Of a DNA stretch of 42,297 nucleotides, positions 8,986 through 16,638 are shown in pieces (within the stretch, counting starts at the first letter, position 1; each line of letters opens with the position of its first letter). The DNA is taken from assembly GCA_023228865.1 (NCBI GenBank), contig JALOAH010000037.1, forward strand, positions 1 to 42,297, given 5' to 3'. Origin of the DNA: Porticoccaceae bacterium. Lineage in GTDB: Bacteria > Pseudomonadota > Gammaproteobacteria > Pseudomonadales > Porticoccaceae. The notes beneath the pieces were generated by a model. The model made no database searches. It saw nothing but the letters and a program-made list of their open reading frames with translations, and was not told where the DNA came from. Both the position numbers and the translations under genes were made by a program.

Positions 8986-9163
8986 TGACCCTGGCGTGTT
9001 TGCCAGTCATAACGTCCTTGAGCCGATACTTGTTATCCAGGGGGGTTGGACCAACTCTGTTGTGCATGTCCGCTTGACGGAAAGCCTGATGAATTGACTA
9101 ATCTCCCGCCTTGAATTCATCGGGATTCAAGGCAAGCTTGACAGCGGCACAGCCGGGGTTTTC
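8986..9163 (+). ncRNA. ssrS: 6S RNA (ssrS)
   Basis: This region matches 6S RNA, which mimics an open promoter and sequesters sigma-70 RNA polymerase in stationary phase. Conserved blocks are TTTGCCAGTC, TCCTTGAGCCGATA, GCATGTCCGCTTGACGGA, GCCTTGAA...TTCAAGGC and the closing AGCGGCACA. The terminal stem is formed by ACCCTGGCGTG (8988-8998) and CACAGCCGGGGT (9148-9159), with one bulge. The position directly before fau is the conserved gammaproteobacterial location. The ends are estimated to within a few bases from the terminal stem. The -10 box TATACT lies just upstream. Confidence 0.92.
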
Positions 9164-9200
9164 CTTATTCTCCTCCACTGAATGTACTGGCGCTCCCTGA

Positions 9201-9803
9201 ATGACGGATGCAAAGCGGAAAATACGCGCCTCCCTCAGGGAACAACGGCGGCAATTGTCGCTGCGCGAACAGCAAAAGGCCGGAAAACACCTCGCCACTC
9301 AGCTGTGCCGCCAGCCATTCTTTCGCCACGCTCGCCGCATCGCCTTTTATTTGGCCAACGACGGCGAACTTGACCCCAGCTTTGCTCTCGATCTCGCCGC
9401 AGCCGCCGGCAAAGAGACCTACCTGCCGGTGCTCGACCCCCTGGGCGGGAAAACGCTCAAATTTGCCCGCTGGCAACCTGGCGACAAACTGGTCGCCAAC
9501 CGCTTCGGCATTGCCGAACCCAGCCTGCAAACAGCGACATTTGCCGCCCCCTGGACATTGGACGTTGTCTGCATGCCCCTGGTTGCCTTTGATGACAGTG
9601 GCAACCGCCTGGGCATGGGCGGCGGCTTTTATGACCGCACCTTTACATCCTGCTATCATGGCCGTCGCAAGCGCCCGCTGCTCGTGGGTTTGGCTCATCA
9701 CTTCCAGCAACAGAACAACCTGCCCGCAGATCCCTGGGACGTCGCCATCCATGCCGTCGCCACCGATCTGGGGGTCATCGTCTTTTCCGGCTCAGCGCAA
9801 TAA
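9201..9803 (+). CDS. fau: 5-formyltetrahydrofolate cyclo-ligase
   Basis: This enzyme (also called YgfA or MTHFS) converts 5-formyl-THF to 5,10-methenyl-THF using ATP, recovering a folate that inhibits one-carbon enzymes such as those of serine and glycine metabolism. The 200-residue protein has an N-terminal basic helix (KRKIRASLREQRRQLS), IAFYLANDGELDP, and the C-terminal ATP-binding signature GNRLGMGGGFYDRTF. Its linkage to 6S RNA is conserved, and 6S RNA and this gene are co-transcribed in E. coli. Functionally it complements the gcv genes at the left of the window. Confidence 0.95.
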   Translation: MTDAKRKIRASLREQRRQLSLREQQKAGKHLATQLCRQPFFRHARRIAFYLANDGELDPSFALDLAAAAGKETYLPVLDPLGGKTLKFARWQPGDKLVANRFGIAEPSLQTATFAAPWTLDVVCMPLVAFDDSGNRLGMGGGFYDRTFTSCYHGRRKRPLLVGLAHHFQQQNNLPADPWDVAIHAVATDLGVIVFSGSAQ

Positions 9804-9818
9804 CCCCAGGGAATATTC

Positions 9819-11234
9819 ATGAGAAAAACGAAAATCATCTGTACCATCGGCCCCGTCAGCAGTTCTTACGAAATGCTGGAAAAACTCGCCCTCGCCGGAA
9901 TGAACGTGGCGCGCCTCAACATGTCCCACGGCGCCCACGACAATTGCGCCAAAATCATTAAAGCCATTCGTACCCTGAATAAAAAGCTCGACCACCCCGT
10001 CTCCGTGCTCATCGACACCCAGGGACCCGAGATTCGCACCGGCGATCTGCGCAACGACCTCAACCTCAAATCCGGCGATGTCATTTCCGTGGTTGCCCGC
10101 GGCGACGCCGATGTGGAATCCAGTTCGATTCACATCAATTACGAAGACATTATTCACGACGTTAAAGTGGGCGACCGTATTACCGTGGACAACGGCCTCA
10201 TCAATCTGGAAGTGCTCAGCAAGGAAGAGCGCATCATGCAGTGCAAGGTGATTGACGGCGGCGTTCTCAAAAGCAAGCGCCACGTCAACCTGCCGGGCAT
10301 TCGCGTCAACCTGCCCGCCATCACCGAAAAGGACAAACGGGACATTGCCTTTGCCATGGAGCAGGAAGTCGACTTTATCGCCCTGTCATTTGTGCGCAGC
10401 CCCGACGACGTCCGGACTCTTAAAAAACTGCTCGGCAAAAAAGCCGACAAAATCAAGATCATTTCAAAAATTGAAGATCAGGAAGGGGTCAAAAATCTCG
10501 ACGCCATTATTGTCGAGTCCGACGGCGTCATGGTTGCCCGCGGCGACCTGGGGGTGGAAATTCCCTTTGAAATGCTGCCCAGGGTGCAGCGCCGCATTAT
10601 TCGCCAGTGCGCCATTTACGGCAAACGGGTCATTGTCGCCACCCATATGCTGGAATCCATGATCGAAAACCCCATGCCCACCCGCGCCGAAGTCACCGAT
10701 GTTGCCAATGCCGTCTACGAAGAGGCGGACGCCATTATGCTGTCCGGCGAAACCACCGTCGGCAAATACCCGGTCAAATGCGTGGAAGTGCTCGACAAAA
10801 TTGCCCGCGCCACGGAAAACAGCCGCGGCCTGCGCTTTAGCGACAGCCTCGAACACAGCAGCGACAAACAGCAAATTGCCACCGCCGCCGTCAAACTGGC
10901 GGAAGCCATTGATGCCCGCGCCATTATTGTGCCGACAAGGCGCGGCCACATGGCCAATCTGGTCACCAACTGTCACCCCCAGACGCCTATTATTTGTGCC
11001 TTTACCAACGACAGCCGCACCAGGCGCCAGCTCACCCTCAACCGCAACGTGCTCAGCTACCGTATCAACTTCAGCAGCGACCCGGAAAAAACCCTGGCCA
11101 ACGCCGCCCGCATTATGCTGTCGCGAGTGGAATTCACACAGCAAGACCGGGTGGTGGTCATTTCTGACGCCCTCACCGGATCGGGCATTGAATCCATTCA
11201 AATCCGCATGCTCGGGGATTTGCTAGACCATTAA
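9819..11234 (+). CDS. pyk: Pyruvate kinase
   Basis: Pyruvate kinase transfers phosphate from phosphoenolpyruvate to ADP in the last step of glycolysis. The 471 residues begin RKTKIICTIGP, the conserved N-terminus, and include MNVARLNMSHG, DTQGPEIRTG, the catalytic IISKIEDQEG lysine segment, VMVARGDLGVEIP, and MLESMIENPMPTRAE. The C-terminal domain (from about residue 345) is intact, so allosteric control is possible. GGGA precedes the ATG by 8 bases. It lies 15 bases downstream of fau and is likely read from the same transcript, an uncommon neighbour. A strong hairpin follows the stop. Confidence 0.97.
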   Translation: MRKTKIICTIGPVSSSYEMLEKLALAGMNVARLNMSHGAHDNCAKIIKAIRTLNKKLDHPVSVLIDTQGPEIRTGDLRNDLNLKSGDVISVVARGDADVESSSIHINYEDIIHDVKVGDRITVDNGLINLEVLSKEERIMQCKVIDGGVLKSKRHVNLPGIRVNLPAITEKDKRDIAFAMEQEVDFIALSFVRSPDDVRTLKKLLGKKADKIKIISKIEDQEGVKNLDAIIVESDGVMVARGDLGVEIPFEMLPRVQRRIIRQCAIYGKRVIVATHMLESMIENPMPTRAEVTDVANAVYEEADAIMLSGETTVGKYPVKCVEVLDKIARATENSRGLRFSDSLEHSSDKQQIATAAVKLAEAIDARAIIVPTRRGHMANLVTNCHPQTPIICAFTNDSRTRRQLTLNRNVLSYRINFSSDPEKTLANAARIMLSRVEFTQQDRVVVISDALTGSGIESIQIRMLGDLLDH

Positions 11235-11248
11235 TCTGTTCAGACAGA

Positions 11249-11287
11249 CGCTTTGTCACCGGCAAAGGTAAAACCGGTGATAAAGCG
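11249..11287. terminator. Long hairpin downstream of pyk
   Basis: CGCTTT-g-TCACCGG (11249-11262) pairs with CCGGTGA-t-AAAGCG (11274-11287), giving 6 plus 7 base pairs around a single mismatch and an 11-base loop. It starts 15 bases after the pyk stop. There is no U-tract, so it may act as a 3'-end stabiliser or a Rho-associated end rather than a classic terminator. Confidence 0.55.
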
Positions 11288-11356
11288 AACTCGACATGCT
11301 ATAAACATAACCCTGAATCAAAGGACTTGAACACTTAACGAAAAGGAAAATTCGTC

Positions 11357-11521
11357 ATGCCAAATATCCCCTCGCTTTCTCTGGCAAAAATTGCCAAAAA
11401 TAACTACGCAGATAAAACCGTTCCGCAACAATCTACTGGCCATGCTTTCGACTTTGGATACAACAAGGTCAGTCAAAAATCAATGGCTGAAATTCTTTCC
11501 AATCCGGTTCATGGACAATAA
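11357..11521 (+). CDS. Small hypothetical protein, 54 aa
   Basis: An ATG at 11357 opens 54 codons ending TAA, starting MPNIPSLSLAKIAKNNYADK. AAGGA lies 9 bases before the ATG, and a TATAAA (11300-11305) sits upstream at a sensible distance for a -10. The peptide is soluble, rich in N, S and K, with no membrane segment or motif I recognise. It is in the accessory stretch between pyk and the broken lipoprotein gene. Real expression is possible given the ribosome-binding site, but it could equally be a remnant; conservation in relatives is the deciding test. Confidence 0.35.
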   Translation: MPNIPSLSLAKIAKNNYADKTVPQQSTGHAFDFGYNKVSQKSMAEILSNPVHGQ

Positions 11522-11662
11522 AGAAAGCTAACAAGCAGCTTCACAGCAAAGTGTCATGGAGATACAGATTATAGATATGAGCGTTCATGGTGCAGCGCTC
11601 GCTATAGAAGGCACCGGCCACAGGTAATGGTCGATGTCTAAATTTAACCCTAAGGAGCAAAA

Positions 11663-12063
11663 ATGAAGCTTAAAAAAATCACATCAATTTCACGGCTATT
11701 AGTGCTGCAATACTGCTGTCCGGCTGCGCAACTATCGTCAACGATCCAAATATTCCGTTAGCGTTCAGCTTTTCAGACGGCTCTTCCGGGGAGTGTACTT
11801 TTAAAAATAAGCGTGGCGTATGGCCTTCACCCATCCCAACCCAGGGAGTCATGATCCGCCGCTCAGACGACGCCCTAGTTTACGACTGCACGACAGAGGA
11901 CGGCAGAGAAGCACATGGTTCTGTTAGAAGTGAAATGGAAGGTGAAAAAATGGCCGCAAGCGTCGTGTTTTGGGATTTAGGGATAACGGATGCAATCACT
12001 GACAAACACAGAACTTATCAGGGCAATGTTGTTATCCCTCTTCTTGCAAAAAAGACCGAGTGA
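11663..12063 (+). pseudogene. Small lipoprotein gene broken by a one-base shift in a poly-A run
   Basis: AAGGAG precedes an ATG at 11663 that encodes MKLKK and then meets seven A's (11672-11678). In the ATG frame the product soon stops. With one more A the frame reads MKLKKNHINFTAISAAILLS followed by GCATIVNDP, a clear lipoprotein signal with lipobox LSGC, and continues to a TGA at 12063 (about 133 residues). The body contains SGECTFKNKRG, GVMIRRSDDALVYDC and a C-terminal GNVVIPL. It resembles small proteobacterial lipoproteins with two conserved cysteines and an RRS...V.C pattern. The shift may be a sequencing error, a true mutation, or slippage-based phase variation. Confidence 0.7.
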
Positions 12064-12341
12064 TACTTCCGCCGAGCACTATTAGATTAAACGCCAGCGC
12101 AACATCAGGCCGATGGTATTTACAGCGTTTTATTTACTGACCAGGAACAGCCCATCAAGGGTGCGGCTGTTCTACCCCAAATAACAAAAGTGTGCCGAGA
12201 TTTCTGCAATTCAGACTTAAATCCTCCCAACAGCTCATCCTACCCTGAACTCTGGCTGACAAACTCCAAGCCACCTTTATGCCCACCCCATAACGTTATA
12301 AACTGCCCCCACCAAAAATCATAAACCGAAGAGCAACTATT
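12064..12341. other. Gene-free stretch before the permease gene
   Basis: No gene with a start is seen. An open frame around 12105-12324 lacks a start codon but reads DGIYSVLFTDQEQPIKGAAV in part, perhaps a degraded exported-protein fragment. A TATAAA at 12297-12302 is a possible -10 for the permease gene; its -35 is weak. Confidence 0.3.
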
Positions 12342-13673
12342 ATGCTTAGTTTGATCGGCCTGCTCGGCGGCCTGGCGCTGCTGATTTTTTTCGCCATTCG
12401 CGGTATGCATTTGCTGATTGCCGCGCCACTGGCGGCGCTGGTTATTGCTCTCACGGGCGATTTGCCCCTCTTTGATCAGCTGGCAAATGAAGGCCAGGCC
12501 AGCTATGTCGGTTCTTTTATGGCGGGTTTTACGGGATTTTTTAAAACCTGGTTTTTTATGTTTCTGCTCGGTGCAATCTTTGGCAAGGCCATGGAGGAAA
12601 GCCACGCAGCAAAAAGCGTGGCCAGGTGGATTATTCAGCATATCGGCTTTAAACACGCAGCAGTGGCGGTGGTGGCGGCCTGCGCCATTCTCACCTACGG
12701 TGGCGTGAGTGTGTTTATTGTCGCCTTTTGTGTGTATTCCATGGCGGTGAGTTTGTTTCGGGAGGCCAATCTACCCAGGCGTTTTATTCCCGGGGTTATC
12801 GCCTTCGGCTCTGTGACCTTTACCATGACATCGGCGGGTTCGCCGGAAATTCAAAACTGGATACCCATCCCCTACCTCAGCACGTCCCCCTATGCCGGCT
12901 GGGAGGTGAGTATTATTGTCGCCCTGTTTATGGCAGTGGTTGGCTACCTGTGGATGCGCCGCATGCTCCGCAGGGCAGTTGCCAATGGCGAGCATTTTGT
13001 CGAACGAGCGGACGATATTGGCGATGTCGATAATGCCGGGCTGCCCAATCCCTTTGTCTGCACGCTGCCATTACTGGCTGTACTCGCGGTATCGTTTTTC
13101 TGCCATGAAACCCTCGGAACCGCCGCTCTTATTGCGGCGCTGTTTTCCGGAGTGGTGCTCACCTATCTGTTCAATTACAAGTATTTTAACAACCGTGGCC
13201 GCCCCTTTACTGAAGGCGCAACCGGGGCGTTGATTGCCATCGCCAATACCTGTGCCGTGGTCGGTTTTGGCACTGTGGCCATGGCAACCCCTGCGTTTGC
13301 CGATGTTGTTCAGGTTATGACCAACATGCCCGGCGGCGGCCTAGTGGGCGCAGCCATTGCAGTGAGTGTGATTTGCGGCCTGACCGGTTCCGCCTCTGGC
13401 GGTCAGACCATTGCTCTGCCGTTACTGGCGCCCTTGTATGTGGGCCCCGATGTCGCCCCTGAAAATCGGGTAGACCCCGAAGCCTTGCACCGGGTGGTTT
13501 CCATTGCCTCCGGCGGTCTGGATTCGCTGCCCCACAACGGCTATGTGGTGACCCTGATTCGCGCCATTTGCGGAGAAACCCATCGCGATGCCTATGGCCC
13601 ACTGGCCAAACTCACGGTGGTGGTGCCATTTTTGGGTGTCATTCTGGCACTGATAGCCTTTGCCCTGGTGTAA
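12342..13673 (+). CDS. GntP-family permease
   Basis: This 443-residue polytopic inner-membrane protein has about 12 hydrophobic segments, a GFTGFFKTWFFMFLLGAIFG region, TYGGVSVFIVAFCVYSMAVS and the conserved SASGGQTIALPLLAPLY near the C-terminus, typical of the GntP (gluconate/organic-acid:H+ symporter) family. The substrate cannot be told from sequence; related members carry gluconate, hydroxy acids or amino-sugar acids. GAAGAG precedes the ATG at 8 bases. The following gene encodes a secreted MBL-fold hydrolase in the same direction, about 140 bases on, so they may or may not be co-regulated. Confidence 0.87.
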   Translation: MLSLIGLLGGLALLIFFAIRGMHLLIAAPLAALVIALTGDLPLFDQLANEGQASYVGSFMAGFTGFFKTWFFMFLLGAIFGKAMEESHAAKSVARWIIQHIGFKHAAVAVVAACAILTYGGVSVFIVAFCVYSMAVSLFREANLPRRFIPGVIAFGSVTFTMTSAGSPEIQNWIPIPYLSTSPYAGWEVSIIVALFMAVVGYLWMRRMLRRAVANGEHFVERADDIGDVDNAGLPNPFVCTLPLLAVLAVSFFCHETLGTAALIAALFSGVVLTYLFNYKYFNNRGRPFTEGATGALIAIANTCAVVGFGTVAMATPAFADVVQVMTNMPGGGLVGAAIAVSVICGLTGSASGGQTIALPLLAPLYVGPDVAPENRVDPEALHRVVSIASGGLDSLPHNGYVVTLIRAICGETHRDAYGPLAKLTVVVPFLGVILALIAFALV

Positions 13674-13811
13674 CGCAGCTGTTTTTGCGACCGGCTGCCA
13701 ATCTAAGCGCTTTGGCATAAACAAAAAAGCTGAACCATACTGTTGAAACCCTGAATGCGGCGACACACCAACTCAATTGGACTCACACCCTCTACAATCC
13801 AGGAGCAACAG

Positions 13812-14720
13812 ATGAGAGTACATAGTAAAAAATCCTTATTGGCAGCAGCCCTGAGTTTGGCTTTTTCAGCCGCCAGCCTTGGCGACGAACAGGGCGAAAA
13901 TCCCAGTTTCAGCCGCAGTGTCGTCACGGGCTCCATTGAAATGCTCAGCGGCAAGGGCGGCAATATCGGCGTACTCAAAGGTGAGGATGGCCTGCTGCTG
14001 ATTGACGACGATTACGCCGATATGACCCCCGCACTGGAGACCGCACTCCAGGAACTGGGCGGCGTCGAGTCAGTGATCTATTTGATCAACACCCATTGGC
14101 ACGGCGATCATACCGGCGGCAATGAGTTGCTGGGTTCCCACGCCCTGATTGTCGCCCACGACAATGTGCGCAAGCGCCTGACCACGGAACAGGAAGTCAA
14201 ACTGTTCAATATGAAGACCCAACCCTACCCGGAAAAAGCCCTGCCGGAAATCACCTACAGCCAGGTGATAACCCTGCATTTTGGCGGCGAGGAAGTGGAG
14301 ATTGTCCATTACCCCAGCGGCCATACGGATGGCGACTCCGTGGTGTTCTTCAAAAACAGCAATGTGGTGCATATGGGCGACCACTTTTTTAATGGCATTT
14401 TTCCCTTCGTTGATGTCGATAACGGCGGCAATGTGGAAAACATGGCGAACAACGTTAAGGCGATATTGGCGCAAATTGATGGCGACACCAAAGTTATTCC
14501 CGGCCACGGCGCTCTCGGCGACAAAAAGGATCTACAGGCCTTTTATGACATGCTGGTGGGCACCACCGCTGAGGTTAAGGCCATGATGGCGGAAGGGCTG
14601 GATCTGGCAGCAATTCAGGAACGCGGCCTCAGCGAGCAGTGGCAGCCCTGGACAAAAGGCTTTCTCAGCACAGAGGTGTGGATCGGCATTATTCACGCCA
14701 GCCTGTCGAGGCAGAAATAA
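13812..14720 (+). CDS. Exported MBL-fold metallohydrolase
   Basis: This 302-residue protein carries an N-terminal signal peptide (MRVHSKKSLLAAALSLAFSA, cleavage near residue 22), so it acts in the periplasm. The metallo-beta-lactamase zinc motif HWHGDH spans 95-100 (H95, H97, D99, H100), with further ligands expected in PSGHTDGDS, HMGDHFFNG and IPGHGALGD. The family includes lactamases, quinoprotein-relay hydrolases and other esterases; the sequence does not settle the substrate, and resistance should not be assumed. The start at 13812 is chosen because GGAG precedes it and the signal peptide starts there; an in-frame ATG at 13755 would add a nonsense extension. Confidence 0.9.
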   Translation: MRVHSKKSLLAAALSLAFSAASLGDEQGENPSFSRSVVTGSIEMLSGKGGNIGVLKGEDGLLLIDDDYADMTPALETALQELGGVESVIYLINTHWHGDHTGGNELLGSHALIVAHDNVRKRLTTEQEVKLFNMKTQPYPEKALPEITYSQVITLHFGGEEVEIVHYPSGHTDGDSVVFFKNSNVVHMGDHFFNGIFPFVDVDNGGNVENMANNVKAILAQIDGDTKVIPGHGALGDKKDLQAFYDMLVGTTAEVKAMMAEGLDLAAIQERGLSEQWQPWTKGFLSTEVWIGIIHASLSRQK

Positions 14721-14760
14721 CTCCAAACAGCACAGCCCCCGCCCCTGCGGTGGGAACAAC

Positions 14761-14804
14761 CCCTGCTCGCGATAGCTTTTCCACCTTTACTATCGCTTGC
14801 AGGG
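14761..14804. terminator. Hairpin downstream of the MBL-fold gene
   Basis: CCCTGC (14761-14766) pairs with GCAGGG (14799-14804), and GCGATAG (14769-14775) with CTATCGC (14790-14796), separated by a 2x2 internal loop and closed by a 14-base loop. It lies 40 bases after the stop codon. There is no U-tract after it. Confidence 0.5.
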
Positions 14805-14842
14805 CAAACTCGCCACAGAATTGTGCAGGCTCAACCGCCATA

Positions 14843-14895
14843 TTATTGATTGGCATTTCAATATAAATTATCATAATTGACTGCTCAATCAATAA
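14843..14895 (+). promoter_or_regulatory. Nested inverted repeats before the membrane protein gene
   Basis: A perfect 10-base inverted repeat, TTATTGATTG (14843-14852) and CAATCAATAA (14886-14895), encloses a second palindrome AATTATCATAATT (14866-14878). The right arm touches the AAGGA ribosome-binding site of the gene at 14906. It may be a repressor operator or a leader hairpin. The region is AT-rich against its surroundings. Confidence 0.45.
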
Positions 14896-14905
14896 GGATA
14901 ATCCC

Positions 14906-15706
14906 ATGCTCAGCGCTCCCTACGATCACCCGCTAAATTTGACCACTCAGGCTATTTTTACCTACGGCAGCTGGGGGTTAACCCTGGTGGTTCTGGTCAT
15001 TGCCTGGCGAATGGGCATCAAAGAAAAAACCCCTTTTTATCTTTTCGCCGTCCTGGCCTCCATGGTTGCCGCCTTTGCCGAACCCCTCTACGACGAGGGC
15101 ATGATGCTGCTGTTTTATGTTCCCGGCATCTGGTCGCATTTTTCCGCCTTTGGCGTTCCCCAGCCCCTATGGACTCACAGCGGTTATGCCGTGCTCTACG
15201 GCAGCGCGGCAATCCGGATCTGCCAGCAGATTTACCACGGCAAGCTCAGCCGCAACGCCCTTTATCTGTGGGCGGGCATTGAACTTCTGATGTCCTGCAC
15301 CTTTGAAATGATCGGTATCAACGGCGGTGCCTACGGTTATTGGGGACCCCATGTGTTGCGGATTTTTGACTACCCCCTGGCGATCGGCGTGCTCGAAGCG
15401 GCGCAGGTGATCTGCTTTAGCGTTGCCGCAGCCCATCTCCGTCAGCGGGTTTCAAGCCATATCGGCCTATTGGGCTTGTTTGTGTTGTTTCCGGCAACCT
15501 TTTATATGGCCAACTTTGGCGCCGGTTCGGCGATGATTATTGCGCTGCACCTCGACCAGCCATCAACGGCGCTGGTCTATTCGGGCACCATAGTCAGCAT
15601 TGGCGCGGCGCTGCTGCTGATTCGCGCTGCTGCTCATTCACTGCCCGACGCGGGAGAACTCTCACCAGCGGGGCTTACTGCTGCGAGAAACAGGACTGCC
15701 TTGTAG
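14906..15706 (+). CDS. Integral membrane protein of unknown function
   Basis: I do not recognise this 266-residue protein. It has about seven hydrophobic segments, starting with FTYGSWGLTLVVLVIAW, and polar conserved-looking loops: AEPLYDEGMMLLFYVPGIWS, PQPLWTHSGYAVLYG, and TFEMIGINGGAYGYWGP. The buried His, Trp and acidic residues suggest ligand or cofactor binding rather than a pure channel. AAGGA lies 8 bases before the ATG. It ends 11 bases from the convergent prenyltransferase gene. Possible roles include lipid or isoprenoid handling, but that is a guess from topology and neighbours. Confidence 0.8.
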   Translation: MLSAPYDHPLNLTTQAIFTYGSWGLTLVVLVIAWRMGIKEKTPFYLFAVLASMVAAFAEPLYDEGMMLLFYVPGIWSHFSAFGVPQPLWTHSGYAVLYGSAAIRICQQIYHGKLSRNALYLWAGIELLMSCTFEMIGINGGAYGYWGPHVLRIFDYPLAIGVLEAAQVICFSVAAAHLRQRVSSHIGLLGLFVLFPATFYMANFGAGSAMIIALHLDQPSTALVYSGTIVSIGAALLLIRAAAHSLPDAGELSPAGLTAARNRTAL

Positions 15707-15717
15707 CAAACACCTTT

Positions 15718-16617
15718 CTACACCATCAGCCCCAAAGCCAACAACAGGGGTGTGAGTAATGTCAGCGCCACATTGGCGGCCATGCCGGGAACCAGTTTAT
15801 CGGTATGGCCGATCTCAAACGCCAACACCTTTTTCGCCACAAACAGTGCAAGCGGCAGGGTTAGCAGAGCAAGTAATGTGGGTGCTGGCAATAGGCCGAA
15901 CAAGCATCCGGCGAGAATCACCACATAACTGGCGGCCATCAGGGCTATGGCGGCAATGGCGGCGGCACGAACTCCCCAGGCAATGGCCAGATGGCGGCGG
16001 CCAACGCGGTGATCCGCTTCAATATCGGGAAATTGATTGACGAGCAAAAGATTGCTCACCAGCAGGGTAACCGGCAGTGAAAGCCACAGGGATTCGAGGC
16101 CGACAGCGCCAGTGAGCACTAACACACTCAGATTCACCATAAGTAAGCCAAAACCAATTCCCGGAGCAAACAGGCACAGCAGCGGAAACCGGTTCAGCCA
16201 GCGGGTATAGACAACAATAATCGCCAATCCCAGAAGGCCGGGAGCAATAAGAGCGCTGCCAATCTGGCCGCCCAGGCGCAGCAAAAAATAAGCGCCAATG
16301 GAAAAGGTGGTGAGCAGGGCAATCAGGGCGATATAGAGCGCCAGCGGCACCAGGCGGTTATCGGCAACCAATGTGCCGCTGCCACCGCTAAAGGCAGTGC
16401 GCTGGGTAAAGAAATCCAGGCCGCTGCGGAAATCCTCGTATTCATTGAGTGCGTTGACGGCGACATGGCTGGCGAGGGCGGCGATAAATACCAATATCCC
16501 CAGGGGGACATCGATGCTGCCGCTGTTTTTCCAGGCCAGAGCAAAGGCCGGAGCGAGGCTGGCGGGTACCAGCAGCAGAAATGGCGCACGAATAATCCCT
16601 AAAATACTTGCCACCAC
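15718..16617 (-). CDS. UbiA-family prenyltransferase, MenA-like
   Basis: This 299-residue polytopic enzyme transfers a prenyl chain to an aromatic or quinone acceptor in the inner membrane. The first Asp-rich motif is NALNEYEDFRSGLD (N58, D62, D68) and the second lies in NQFPDIEADHRVGRRH, the two Mg-diphosphate sites. The GGSGTLV segment resembles MenA-type members, but there are no other menaquinone genes here, so the acceptor is open. The start is GTG at 16617 (a second GTG follows), with GAGGAG upstream. It begins 21 bases after the ilvA stop and is probably co-transcribed with it. Confidence 0.85.
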   Translation of the reverse strand: MVASILGIIRAPFLLLVPASLAPAFALAWKNSGSIDVPLGILVFIAALASHVAVNALNEYEDFRSGLDFFTQRTAFSGGSGTLVADNRLVPLALYIALIALLTTFSIGAYFLLRLGGQIGSALIAPGLLGLAIIVVYTRWLNRFPLLCLFAPGIGFGLLMVNLSVLVLTGAVGLESLWLSLPVTLLVSNLLLVNQFPDIEADHRVGRRHLAIAWGVRAAAIAAIALMAASYVVILAGCLFGLLPAPTLLALLTLPLALFVAKKVLAFEIGHTDKLVPGMAANVALTLLTPLLLALGLMV

Positions 16618-16638
16618 GGGCTGGTCTCCTCGAACAAT

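Noticed and set aside
11556..11627. 23-codon frame MEIQIIDMSVHG...
   Set aside because: No ribosome-binding site, too short, no context to support it.
13812..14720. Reading the MBL-fold gene as an antibiotic-resistance beta-lactamase
   Set aside because: HxHxDH defines the superfamily only; no residue pattern here fixes beta-lactam as the substrate.
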